A stretch of 64,000 bases of DNA. It comes from Rhynchosporium graminicola (taxonomy: Eukaryota; Ascomycota; Leotiomycetes; Helotiales; Ploettnerulaceae). Positions 1-10,543 of the stretch are shown in pieces; positions within the stretch are counted from its first letter, which is position 1; the number at the start of each line of letters is the position of its first letter. The DNA is taken from positions 245,913 to 309,912 of the forward strand of contig FJUW01000071.1 of the NCBI GenBank assembly GCA_900074885.1. Direction: 5' to 3'. The notes under the pieces were generated by a model. It was not told the origin of the DNA. It saw only the letters and a list, made by a program, of their open reading frames with translations, and ran no database searches. The position numbers and the translations under genes are program-made.

Positions 1-1987
1 AGGTCAATTGGAGGGCGAGCGTTTCATAAGAACAGTACATCGCTGGAAAATCGCCCAGTCTCCGCTTGACAGACTGCGGCGCTCAAGCGTGCGATTTTTT
101 CGTGATTGTCATTCGCCGTGGACCAGTACGCTAGCACCGCTTACATACACCCGCTTCTTGGACCTCTACCCCGAACTCCAAATACAGATCTGAGTGTTTG
201 CTCTGCCTGGTCTTTGGATCATCCAATGTTATCATGTGTGTCATATGAGAGGCTGCGTCTCTTTCAATGGCACTCGCCCTCTGGTAGCGCCTCACAGCTG
301 CCGAATTTTTCGAACAGTTTGCCTCTCTATATTCGAGCTCGATCTTCGCAACAGTCAACGAGAATTCTCCCTTTCCGTGGATTTTGCCTACGATACTCTA
401 CGCTTCGCTACCAACACTGAGATAAATGAATACACGGCTGCTGCTCTACGCCCTGAGCAGGCGAAAAGGCAGGGATGTTTTCTATTACTTGGTTGTCGAG
501 CTCTCCAGCTGAAATCACTTAGTATCAATTGCGAATCTCATTCCTATATTATTTGCAGAACTTCGAGCTCAGTAGTTGCATCATGAGCGTCTTGTTTTGG
601 ATTCTTTTGAGGAACAATCTGCTAACGAGAAGTTTTTAAACAGCGTCTTCCCCTAAGTACTTGAGCCGAGCACAGTCCCAGAAGCATCATCCCGAGTATC
701 CAGCAACTCCAACCAACAACAAGCTCTGTCATGGTCCCTTTGCTACGCCAAATAGGGAACCGAGCGACGATCCTTATTCAGGGAAACGGCGCCGAAGCGG
801 AGCTACACGAAGCTTCAACTCACAAGTCACGCATACTATCTCCTGCGCTTCTCTTTGCTGCCTCTCCCGGCATTAAGCATTGCCTGCTTTATTTGCTCTT
901 GCCTCTCCGCCTCCCGCTCACGTTCCTTTGCCTCCTTGGCTGCGTCACGTTTCTCCTTGCTACGTCTACCTGCTTCCACTGTGGTGTCTTCATAGCGGAG
1001 TTCTCGCTCGAGGCTGTCTTCTTTGGCGATGTCTTTGGAAGAAGACATACTTAAGGAGGCTTATGTCTAGAGTCCCAAGTTAGAACTCGGGTGACTAGAT
1101 TGCAGGGGCCTGGATCATCGGAATGAAGAAGAAATCAAATACCTGCTCGTGCGGTGTGAAGCTGGAGACTTGAAAATTGTTAGGCACTAGCAAAGCGTCT
1201 CTTGTTTGTTGGACCGGGAACGTGATGTCCGTCAGCGGTGGTGAGTAGTTGTTGTGAAGATGAAATGTCGAAAAATATGCGTAGCTTTTCTGAGCACATA
1301 ATCAAACAGACCGGAGCAGTCGTGAGACTTTACACTATTTGGGCTTCTCTCTCTACCAGGCAGCACTCAAGAAGGTTTCCTCTCCCCATCAGACTGCCGC
1401 TAGGCAGCGGTCATGCCTTTGCTTTTAGCTTTTGGTAGGCAGAATCCGGCCTCCAGTAGGCCGGTGTGACGGTAATTTAAATCTCGTTCTACCAATCTCG
1501 CGCCTGGCCCAACAATGTGGCCCTTGTGAAGTTGGTTCTGGATATCCATTCGTCTTGTGAGACAAACAAGCGAGCAGGGGCATGACATGGCTTGATATTG
1601 GTCTAAATTGACAAGAGTACGAAGGCCCGCGGATCAAATGGGATCGAATGCTGCACGCCATGGTAAGCGTTACGACCGCTTACACACCCCGATGTTACCT
1701 TCTCCGGTCACTGCCCCTTTTGCGCGCGCTTATGGCTGCTTCTGTGTGCTCAGATACAAATTAAGCGCCATCAGGGGGTCTGGAGGTTCGTGATCACGGG
1801 GTTGAATAGCCTGTTTAGGCTTAATTTCCTCGCTTAACCTTAACCCCTAAAGATAATAGAACACCTCCCCTCAACGTTAGCCCCACCCGTGGCTGGCCAC
1901 TTCCGGTGTAGCTTCCCAGGCAACCATTTACTCTATCTGGGTTCCGATTGTTAATTAGCCCATCTGTGCTTCCCAGTTCTTGAAAGA
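1..1987. other. Gene-poor stretch upstream of the phosphotransferase gene
   Basis: About 2 kb in which no conserved protein is recognisable on either strand. Open frames are short and overlap each other on both strands. The only one with a protein-like composition is the small minus-strand frame listed separately at 836-1048. The last part, from about 1800, should contain the promoter and 5' untranslated region of the gene starting at 1988. Confidence 0.5.
836..1048 (-). CDS. Possible small charged protein, 70 aa (hypothetical)
   Basis: An ATG-started frame of 70 codons with a strongly biased composition: almost only K, R, E, A, D, S and Q, as in a charged single helix or coiled coil. A short basic motif of the form GRxSKEKRxx occurs twice, near residues 27-36 and at the C-terminus (about 61-70). 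No family is recognised and there is no neighbouring exon that would make it part of a larger gene. The biased composition could be chance in purine-rich DNA, so this is listed only as a possibility. Confidence 0.25.
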   Translation of the reverse strand: MSSSKDIAKEDSLERELRYEDTTVEAGRRSKEKRDAAKEAKEREREAERQEQIKQAMLNAGRGSKEKRRR

Positions 1988-3484
1988 ATGTACACAGGCC
2001 GGCAAAACTTTGACAATGTCGCATGGGACAAGAACGACGATGCCGAGGAGGAGTCCCAAATGCGACTTCGGAGGAAAGACACCTGTCGCCAGGTCGAAAG
2101 CCTCGTTGAACAGAAATGCGGCAAAACTGCTACACTGGTATCACCACTAGTCATCGGTGGCCTAAATATTCATTACAGGATCCATCTCGAAGGCGAAGAC
2201 TCCTCCTCTGATGTCATGGTGCGGCTGCCCTGGCCCTCCGCAGCCTGCTTCCCTAGCGAAAAAGTCGTCTACGAGGCAGCGACGGCGGAATATTTGAGAC
2301 TGAATACGCACATTCTAAATTCCCAAGTACTCTACTATGGTCGGAATTCCAACGTCGGGCCGTTCCTTATCCTCCGTCGGATCGAACACCGAGGAGACAT
2401 GACGGACGCTCTCGCTGTTCCTGGTTTGGATCCCAATCTGACTCCAGTTCTGAACTTGGAGCTCCCCGAGAGCAAGCTCCGAAGTCTGTGGGGAAGTATC
2501 GCGTCGTGCTTACTGGAGATAGTGAAACCTACCTTCCCTCTTATCGGCTCATTGATCGAGGTTGACGGATCCTTCAGCATTGCCGCTCGACCTCTTACTC
2601 AAAACATGAGCAGTATGACCCAGCTCGCTTATATTCCCCCATCTATCCTTCCTCCGGAGCATGAGACCTATGCAACAGCCGACGAATGGTACGTAGCGTT
2701 AGCCAATATGCACTTGGCACAACTCATCTTCCAACACAACGACCTCGTTTCGTCCGAGGACGACTGTCGAAACAAGTATGTTGCTCGTCAGCTATTTCGA
2801 AGACTGGCTAAACAAGGTCGTCTATCAACGTTTGGGTTCGTCCAAGACGATTGGTCCGCCTACGTCAAGACGATGCATCCAAAGTGTCCGGCACCAGACA
2901 AATCAGGTCCCTTTCGCCTCTGGTGTGATGACTTCAGACCGGCCAATGTCCTCCTAGGCCCTGACGACGACGTGGCTGCCGTGATTGACTGGGAGTTCAC
3001 ATATGCTGCGCCCATGCAGTTCAGTCTCGACCCTCCTTGGTGGTTACTGTTTGAAACACCAGAAATGTGGCCTTCTGGTATCGAGGAGTGGAGCAGGGCT
3101 TACGAGCCACAGTTGAAGATATGGCTCGAGGCAATGGAGGAGGAGGAAAAAGGGGCTGAGTTTCTCCACGCCCTGCCGCTTTCGGTGTATATGCAAGAGA
3201 GCTGGAAAATGGGCCGCTTCTGGCTCAACTACGCAGCTAGAAAGAGCTGGGCGTTTGATGCCGTTTTTTGGACGTATTTGGATGAGAGGTTCTTTGGCGA
3301 GCGGGACAAAGAAGTTCTTGATAAGGACTTGTGGAAGACGCGACTGCATCTCCTAAGGGAGGAGGAGCGACAGACCATGGAGCCGTTTGTACAGCAGAAG
3401 ATGGAGGAGTCTCAGGAAAGAAATCTGGTGGAGTGGGACCCGGCCGATGCAAAACATCGTTTATCAGGGCTGTTGTTTGATTAA
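1988..3484 (+). CDS. Aminoglycoside phosphotransferase (APH)-fold protein, 498 aa
   Basis: Single-exon gene for a kinase-like protein of the APH/choline-kinase fold, a family greatly expanded in filamentous fungi. Its substrates are mostly unknown and it is not evidence of drug resistance. The catalytic loop is near residues 310-322 (C-D-D-F-R-P-A-N-V-L), with the catalytic Asp and the following Asn in the usual spacing. The metal-binding segment V-I-D-W-E-F follows near residue 331, corresponding to the DFG region of kinases. The classical His before the catalytic Asp is Cys here, a common variant in fungal members. The N-terminal lobe includes a G-G-L-N-I-H-Y-R-I glycine-rich strand. The C-terminal ~130 residues are acidic and helical. 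No signal peptide or membrane segment is visible. The ATG at 1988 is the first in frame; a later Met (residue 24) could also serve. Confidence 0.85.
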   Translation: MYTGRQNFDNVAWDKNDDAEEESQMRLRRKDTCRQVESLVEQKCGKTATLVSPLVIGGLNIHYRIHLEGEDSSSDVMVRLPWPSAACFPSEKVVYEAATAEYLRLNTHILNSQVLYYGRNSNVGPFLILRRIEHRGDMTDALAVPGLDPNLTPVLNLELPESKLRSLWGSIASCLLEIVKPTFPLIGSLIEVDGSFSIAARPLTQNMSSMTQLAYIPPSILPPEHETYATADEWYVALANMHLAQLIFQHNDLVSSEDDCRNKYVARQLFRRLAKQGRLSTFGFVQDDWSAYVKTMHPKCPAPDKSGPFRLWCDDFRPANVLLGPDDDVAAVIDWEFTYAAPMQFSLDPPWWLLFETPEMWPSGIEEWSRAYEPQLKIWLEAMEEEEKGAEFLHALPLSVYMQESWKMGRFWLNYAARKSWAFDAVFWTYLDERFFGERDKEVLDKDLWKTRLHLLREEERQTMEPFVQQKMEESQERNLVEWDPADAKHRLSGLLFD

Positions 3485-3960
3485 ATGCGTCTCTAAAAGG
3501 GGCTAGGACGTCCTACTTCATTCTTAGGGTAGTGATCCAATAATTCCTGTTCGTGCTTCGCAAAATGTCAAATCGTGAGTCAAATTATGACGTCTGCCAG
3601 GCTGCCTTTTGGGTGGAACATTCAAAAGCTGCACAGAAACATAATATAGACGTACAATGGTGAGATTATAAGATTTGAATTACTACGACATTCATCTATG
3701 TGTGGAGGATAAAAAAGATGCTCGCTACAGAATTCTTAGGACGATGCATATCAGGCACGCGAGATACTTCAGTTTCTGACGAAATGGTCATGCTTGATAT
3801 CTCTTCACTGATTGCTTCTTGTTACACTTCACCGTTTGAGCGCCTCTCTCAATCACAAAACGTGACTCTCAAAACAGTTGATTATTTTGTTTGTTTCCTA
3901 TCATGCTGCAACGCCCTCGTCGCACCGCTTGTTTAAATTATTTTTGTTGATGTAGAAGGT
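3485..3960. other. Intergenic, 3' flank of APH gene
   Basis: About 480 bp without a supported gene. It should hold the transcription end of the APH gene. A 78-codon frame at 3700-3936 has no recognisable content. Confidence 0.4.
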
Positions 3961-4923
3961 CACTCCGTTTTTTGCATTCCTACAAGACAAGTGGAAGACC
4001 ACAGTCTCAAGGTCTCCTCAGCAGATGTCTGCCAGGGATTGCGAAAAAAACGATCGTTTGATACGTTCATATCCACTCATGTGGCTATAGTATTCCGTCC
4101 AGCCACCGTGAGGCTCCTCCATCGTTCGGCTTACGATTTTATTTCCAGTCCAGAGGGCGCGAAAGCTTTGGGATCCCCAAGCAACACAATATCATCCTCC
4201 GTGCAACTTCAGATGTTACGAGCTCCGATTTGGAACTTTATTTACTCTACCCAGAACAATTTGTGAAATCTACCAGTCAGACTTGAGTAGAACTTTGAGC
4301 GCTATCATCCATAGCATGTCGGTCTGCGCCGATTCCCTAAACAAGAAGTACGAATTGCTGAACGAGTTGTGAAATATTATGACGAAGCTCACATTAAGCA
4401 TGCTGGCGAGACAGAAGACGATGACGTAAAAGATCTCAAGAATCTTTGTCTCGATAGCGAGCTGTATTAACAGCAGGCAGTCCACACCAATTTCTGGTTC
4501 GGGTGCATCGATAGTCAAGTGCTTGAGTATTTGCTTAACAGCCTGCCGAAGATCAACGAGTTGCAAGGTTGAGAAAATATTCCGTCAATTCTCATCTAAA
4601 TTCACATGGCGGAAATCTATTTTCTTGCTAGGAGAGGAACCGAGGCATACAAAAAGCTACATACGTTGGTATTATGGAAGCTGAGGGCAATACTCGGAGT
4701 GCGTAAAGTTAGCCAGTGACGATTCGTGGCAAAACGTGAATTTGCAGATGACTTCTTGAGGGCAGTTGTACATCCTGACTTGTTTGAAGACCAGATTCCT
4801 GAAGTTGTGGTTATTCTAGATCTTGACGGCTGCAGACACCTGGCGGAACCTTCAATTGACGAGCCTCTGCCGAAGGATTTAGAAGGTTTAGGAGTTTACA
4901 TGCACTTTGAGTCTGTCTATTGA
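3961..4923 (+). pseudogene. Decayed NACHT/STAND-type gene fragment
   Basis: Three protein-like stretches on the plus strand lie in different frames and are separated by stops. About 3991-4263 contains a segment resembling the post-NACHT region of fungal STAND proteins (L-L-H-R-S-A-Y-D-F-I, comparable to the conserved HRT/DF motif of that region). About 4373-4480 carries an acidic stretch beginning K-Y-Y-D-E-A-H. About 4724-4923 is open for 65 codons and ends in a stop. Each stretch has coding-like composition but no intron sites join them into one frame. I infer a frameshifted relic of a NACHT-containing protein, a group used by fungi in non-self recognition. It could instead be a multi-exon gene I failed to splice; no N-terminal P-loop was found. 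Confidence 0.4.
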
Positions 4924-5264
4924 TCAGATTGTCGCTGGGTTCTGAAGCTAATCGGATGAGGTAACGAATTTGGGTTTTCAACAAAAAAAGGCTTCAAGCG
5001 TCACTTTCAGCCTCAAGTATTCCCAAAGTCTCCGAAGCTGACATGCAATTCGCTAGCCATAGCCAGTGCCGCTTAGAGCGGTCAATCGATGACCGTTCTG
5101 CGTGCAATGGCTGAGCAGATACCTTAGGTCGTAATCTACAAGAAACCCAAGTATTTTTTGGAGTAATTTATCTCTTTCCCTATACCGATGAGACGAGGCT
5201 CCTATGGGAGGGCAGTGTTGACATCTCGGCCCACTTGAGCTATAAGCGAAAACACTAAGAAGAA
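4924..5264. other. Intergenic between pseudogene and repeat
   Basis: About 340 bp with no supported gene or motif. It borders the long-TIR repeat that starts near 5265. Confidence 0.4.
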
Positions 5265-5830
5265 GCTACCTTACAGGCAAGCGCAGGGGCAAAAGAATCG
5301 TCCGGTAACTATCAGCTGACAATTACTACTTTAAATAGATCTCTTAACAAGGAATCACCAGGTGACGGGTTTTTGATAGTTCTTTTTAAGGAGTCCTATA
5401 TAAAATCGAAAATCGTACTTTAAGGGAATGATTCAAGAGCTAGGAACAGTACCAGAATAGCAGATACGGGGCAAGTATTTAATGACCCCCTTTTCTAAGG
5501 TACTAGGGAGTACTAAAGCCTATGCTTACCTGGAGTATACTTTTAATGAATCGACCGAATATTAACTCCTTTTAGGTACTATATTAAAGTTGATAAGCTA
5601 GTGTCGATATCGAAGTTGAGGGTGCGACCGAGTGTTTTTGCTCTAAGTATTTGATCAGGAAGGCACGAGGAGGCATCAACTCTAGTGCCGTCAGAGAACC
5701 GTCCCTTGGTGATTTCCTGTTCGGAGGACCATTCAAAGCAGGAGCCGTCTAGTGACCGTCACTTGACAGTTGTTCGCCATTCAGAACTATTCGTTTACCC
5801 CTGCCTTTGCCCTTGCCTCTAAGGTACTCA
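5265..5830. repeat. Long-TIR non-autonomous element, copy 1
   Basis: The first ~135 bp (about 5268-5400) and the last ~145 bp (about 5680-5825) are imperfect inverted copies of each other. The outer ends read TACCTTACAGGCAAG on the left and, reverse-complemented, TACCTTAGAGGCAAG on the right. Further in, AACAAGGAATCACCAGGTGA matches the reverse complement of the segment around 5710-5730. Many mismatches are C/T or G/A changes, as RIP would leave. The ~280-bp middle encodes nothing. The same termini and middle recur at about 26380, 26925, 50725 and 53045, so this is a dispersed family of TIR elements, MITE-like or foldback-like. The exact ends are approximate. Confidence 0.65.
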
Positions 5831-6117
5831 TCACGCAGCCGTTTCCCTGGATGGTACAGCAAAGCACTACGCCATTTCGACCAAGAGGAATAGTTTGTCA
5901 GTGATTTCTTCGGCCACAACATACCACTTCATTTTTATTGTTGATTGAAAACCCGCGAATACATTATATCCTCAAAGTCAAGAAACCCTCGTCACCCGGA
6001 CTTGCCGAAGCGTCACGATCCTTTCCGACAGATACAAGTACCGAATTAGCACCTATAACAGTCTCGACAGCGGATACGCAGCCACAAGAAATACCTAGTC
6101 CGCCGAACTACGAAGAC

Positions 6118-6945
6118 ATGAAGTGGAATAGCGCTGCTACATCCACGACAAAAGGTGCTGAAATGGCCTGTCCAGTCGACTTCGCAGTTGCTGTCGGATC
6201 GAGGTTCGCAAGGTTCGCCAAGCTACCAGTAGAACTACAAATGATGGTCTGGGAGCTCGCCATCGAAAAACTACCAGCACGAGTGGTGGTCGTAACTACG
6301 AGATTCCGAGAACGACATATGCAATGCAGCAGTAGAACACCACTAGCTGGGCTGCTACGAGCTTGTAAAGCTGCTCGTAAAATGGCATTGAAGTTGTACA
6401 GCGCAAAAATTGAGTTGGAAAATCGCACTATCCGGCTCGATGGAGATAAAGATATCCTTTTGCTGGTATATCCTGAAGGGGGGCTCACAAGAGTCGGGGC
6501 GTTGGGTACAGCACACAATGCCCAACAAGAGATGGCGAGTTTCTATGATTTTCTGTACCTACAGGCTCATGACGACAGGTTTCGCGAAGACCCCAAATTC
6601 GTAGTGAAAGGCGTCAAGAGGTTAGCTATATGTGAGCGCGATGATGTTCTCCTCGAAAAAGCTGCTATCGATCAGCTTGGCGGAAGGAAAGACCGATTCT
6701 TGTTCAAAGCATTCCCTGATTTGCAAGAGTGTTTTGAAGTTCGAGACAGTAGGGTGCCATTGGAGGAGACAATGCAACTTTTACAGTATACGGATCAGGA
6801 TGTACTTCTGCGTCCACGTTGGATAAGGATCCAGAATTCTTCGATTCCGAAGGTTCTAAAGGAGGACGATGTGACATTTTGGAAAGCGGAGGTGTTGAGG
6901 CCCTATGTCAGTCCTTGGTTCCCTCTTGGATTACCACCCTTTTGA
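6118..6945 (+). CDS. 2EXR (F-box-like) domain protein, 275 aa
   Basis: Intronless as read from the ATG at 6118. The N-terminal motif F-A-K-L-P-V-E-L-Q-M-M-V-W-E-L-A-I (residues ~34-50), followed by a hydrophobic strand with R-V-V-V-V, is the hallmark of the fungal 2EXR domain. This F-box-like fold is found in many expanded Leotiomycete and Sordariomycete families of unknown function. The rest is a mixed alpha/beta region without known motifs. The frame stays open upstream to 5938 but has no ATG there, so either 6118 is the start or a short upstream exon is missed. The gene lies just downstream of a TIR repeat. Its partners are unknown; a link to ubiquitination is only an analogy with F-box proteins. 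Confidence 0.7.
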   Translation: MKWNSAATSTTKGAEMACPVDFAVAVGSRFARFAKLPVELQMMVWELAIEKLPARVVVVTTRFRERHMQCSSRTPLAGLLRACKAARKMALKLYSAKIELENRTIRLDGDKDILLLVYPEGGLTRVGALGTAHNAQQEMASFYDFLYLQAHDDRFREDPKFVVKGVKRLAICERDDVLLEKAAIDQLGGRKDRFLFKAFPDLQECFEVRDSRVPLEETMQLLQYTDQDVLLRPRWIRIQNSSIPKVLKEDDVTFWKAEVLRPYVSPWFPLGLPPF

Positions 6946-9157
6946 TGTATCAAATTGCTTCTCAAATGGACTTCGGGACCTTCAAATCAGCCAATAGGGC
7001 AGTACTAGTCGGTCATTTCGTCGGGAGGCGAAATGATATCACAAGATGCATTAATACGATACTGTATGATTTGACTATTTCCTCTGTATTCTATGGTGTA
7101 CATCGTAGTTTTGTGATCTCATGACGTTGAATTGAATGCGCACTTATCTTGCTTGACCTGATCATTTTTGACCGCCCTGGAGTTGTTTGATAAGCTTTGC
7201 TTTACTTCGCTTTGCCTCGAACTGAATACGAAGGTAATACTGGGGTATGGCGAAATCAACTCTAAAATGATTTGCGAATTTTAGCCTCACCTTCCCTGCG
7301 CTTTACTGTGATATCCACTTAACCTCATATTCGGACCATCGAAAAAACTAAAGAACTTTTCTTGAGTTCCCAAATCAAGTTGCCAAATACTTCAACGCAA
7401 TATTAACCATTCAGTAGTTACGCAGGTTCGCAAACCACACCTATTGCAATATGTATTGTGAAGCGAGTGTCCTCTAAGGATCTCTCCATCTCATCTATCA
7501 AGGTACATTTTAATGCAGTTGAAACAGAATCGTTTAGTACGTCAGATGCTGTGAGCATCGATTTGCACTACCGGGTAAGCGGACAGTCTCATAACAGGTA
7601 GATCAAGAGAGGAGACTTCCAACGACTTCGTACAAATCTGCGAAACTCCCTCTGTATGGATTTGAGCAAAAGCATTGACTGGAAAGTACTCTGCAGACAA
7701 TCGAACGTTCGCTGAGAAGGGTAAAAGCCAAGCATCGCAGAATTAACCGAAGGACATGAAACCAAGACCTGACCCAGAGTCCTGGATCTCGAACATTGTC
7801 ATTCAGTGCTTGCACTGATGCATCTTTTTCGCGGGAGACAATGATACCTCATGGCAAAGGTAGCCCTTAGATCTGAACTGCACTTGCAAGCACATCAGAA
7901 CTCGAAATCTAAATCCATGGCGCCTAAAAAAAAAGGCAGATGGAGATCTCGACCCAAAATTTGAAGGGCTGTAAAACCACTAACATCTATCGGCATTGCT
8001 CAGTTCTCAATGTCGAGAACACCTCACCAACGAAAGTGCATTGTCCTTCGATTTGAGGGTGAGCTTCCTTAACAAATGGTAGGGTTCCCATTTCCACACG
8101 TCCTAATATGTACAACCATTTCCCCATATCATATACCAGTCTTCACCAATCCCGTGACCTTCTCCTCGATCTCTTTATCCGATAAACCTGGTCCAATCAG
8201 CAAAGTTTTCCCCTTGCAACATCTGCCATCTCCAATGGCTCTTCAAAGAAGCTTGGACAAACTCACCGGCCAACGACTCGCTCTTCTCCTGTCCGAACTC
8301 TGCTTCCTGTTAGCCCAGTCCTAGCCTAGCATCTTCCCACCGACCACATCTCCCCCAGAGCTGGCACAGGCGTGGTTCCACTAACCATATCTTGCGTAAA
8401 CTCTGGGTTGCGTACCAGCTGCTTCGCGGAGCATGATCGGTGTGTGTGGGTTGTTCTTCTTCATTGTTGGGTATGCGCGCGCGAGGAACGATCTGCCAAT
8501 TGGCCGCTATCAGCATTCAATATACCAATTCAGTTCGAAAGCCCGGTAGCTCTTTGAATCTCAGGTTTCCATCCCTAATCCTGTTTCCTAGAGATCCTCG
8601 GACCTTTCTCCCTCGCCCGTCCGTCTAGATACAAACTCACCTCGTAGCACCACTGTGCTCGCCCGTCTGGCAGAACAGAAACCGCACCTCTTTCAACGTC
8701 TGCGAGAAAGCGTATTTGGCCGACATTTCTGTCGTCTTTGATCTTTACCTCCTGTCGTTCGTCGTAGTAGAATTCGGTCAATTGGCGCGTAACTCCTCTG
8801 ACTACCGAAAACGACGTTCAGAGCTCGTCGTTAAAGCTCCCTTGCATAAATGCACAAGTAGCGCAAAAAGCCATATGCAAGTAGCTGCCAAGATATGCAC
8901 AATCTGCCCGCATTTTATCCGCCGAACCTCAACATTTCCTTCCAGGTTCGGTCGGAACCCCATGAAAGCTCGAGAGAACATCCTCATTTCTGGATCTCAA
9001 TCTCCACTCCACGGTTCAAACTCGCATACGTAGACCCATTCAATTGGATCCTGTCCTCTCCCGCGAATATACTACGAACACAAACAGTTCTTGGACCAAA
9101 TCAATCGAGTTCGGAAGCTTTCTTTATCAATAAGATACATCGAGCCACTCGTCAAAA
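6946..9157. other. Long intergenic stretch, no gene recognised
   Basis: About 2.2 kb with only short overlapping frames and no recognisable protein on either strand. An A-rich run (AAAAAAAAA) lies near 7928. The last few hundred bases should hold the promoter of the MPC2 gene; the bases just before its ATG (GTCAAAA) fit a fungal start context. Confidence 0.45.
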
Positions 9158-9957
9158 ATGTCTGCACCTTCGACCCTGATGCGCGCCGCGCGCCCAGCTT
9201 TCCGCTCTCAATTCTTCAACTCACAAACCACTGGAGCTTTCAGGGCGAGCAGGAACAGCAAGTTCGGTGGATATGGTCGCACGGGGAAGAGATGGCAGAG
9301 TACGGCTGCGCCAGAGGCGGCTGCTCAGAGCTGGTTCAGGAGGATGTGGGATAGTCCTATTGGATTGAAGACTGTGCATTTCTGGTGAGTTTCCACTGCT
9401 CTGAGTTGGTGGAATTTGGAAGCTGGAGGAAAGTGAATGGGCTTGGGGAGGGGGATAGAGAGAGGAATGAGAAGGTGGAGATGGACATAGGGTGTAGTTG
9501 AACGTGTGCTAATTAACATTATAGGGCCCCTGTTATGAAGTGGTCAATAGTCCTAGCAGGCATCTCAGACATGTACAAGCCAGTCGAGAATCTATCACTC
9601 ACTCAAAACGCAGCACTCACAGCCACTGGTCTGATCTGGACACGATGGTGCTTGATTATCAAGCCAAGGAACATCTTGTATGTCTCCATTCTCCACCAAT
9701 TGACTTGCTTGATAGATGATTGGTCAGTCGACTAACAAAATCCCAGGCTCGCAACGGTCAATTTCTTCCTCGGAATGGTCGGTATCATCCAAGTCGGTCG
9801 CATTACGATGCACAACTACAGCAAGGGGAAGTCGGCTGGTGACCAGATCGAGGAAGCGAAGGAGAGTGTGAAGGATACCGCAGCGGGATTGAAGGAGGAT
9901 GTGAAGGAGACTGCGATAGGCTTGAAGCAGGAGGCGAAGAAGGTCGTAAAGTCCTAG
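9158..9957 (+). CDS. MPC2: Mitochondrial pyruvate carrier subunit 2 (MPC2-like), 196 aa
   Basis: Three exons: 9158-9384, 9525-9677 and 9747-9957. Both introns have GT-AG ends (GTGAGT, GTATGT); the second has a CTAAC branch site just before CAG. The joined frame is 591 bp. MPC proteins form a heterodimer in the inner mitochondrial membrane that imports pyruvate. The core (residues ~63-155) has the family signature K-T-V-H-F-W-A-P-V-M-K-W, then ISDMxxPxExLS, then the T-G-L-I-W-T-R-W helix and a third helix beginning near V-N-F-F-L-G. The first ~50 residues are rich in Arg, Ser and Ala with few acidic residues, as in a mitochondrial targeting sequence. The last ~40 residues form an unusual charged amphipathic tail with repeated E-(A/S/D)-x-K blocks, absent from the yeast and human proteins as I recall them. 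The downstream CBP4 gene converges on it. Confidence 0.93.
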
Positions 9958-10543
9958 AGCTTGCGCATGACATTTGAAGTTGAAGATTGGAAGAGACAGA
10001 CGGGCGGGGTAGTTGGAAGTGTACGAAAGCGGCAATGAGAGGCGTGCTCGAGAATGGAACACTGCATAAAAGAAGAGGGGCAGAGAGACTGTTATATAGG
10101 GTTCGACGGGCATTTGCGTTACACTTCCATGCATCATGCTATGCGCTTCTTCTGCTATTACAGATATCTTTCAAGAGACTTTTTCATTAGGTCAGGCCTG
10201 CGAATCCTAGGTCTCTTAGGAATCCCTAAGCACTCTTTGGTTACTGGTTTGGAGTGATACCAAGTGACCTGTCCTCACTGAAAGAACATGGTGGCGTAAG
10301 AAACAGACTCTAAACACTTCCTCCTCATTCAAGAGAGGCGATTCGGAAAGGCCGTCCCCTGTCGAACCAGCGGTATAACCTTTATCCCAGCTGTCCCTGG
10401 GAAGGATTTGCCCAACCGTATAACGCCGTTGACTCCATGCAATGATGCACATCTCCTCTCCATATAGTCTCACAAGATACCGTATCATATCAACAGATTC
10501 CTCCTCTCTTCCTACTCGTTGCAATCCAGGGTTTTAAAGATCG
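9958..10543. other. Convergent intergenic region between MPC2 and CBP4
   Basis: About 590 bp between two convergently transcribed genes for mitochondrial proteins. No further gene is supported; it should contain both transcription ends. Confidence 0.4.

Noticed and set aside
5938..6117. N-terminal extension of the 2EXR protein
   Set aside because: The frame is open but starts at a TTG; no ATG precedes 6118.
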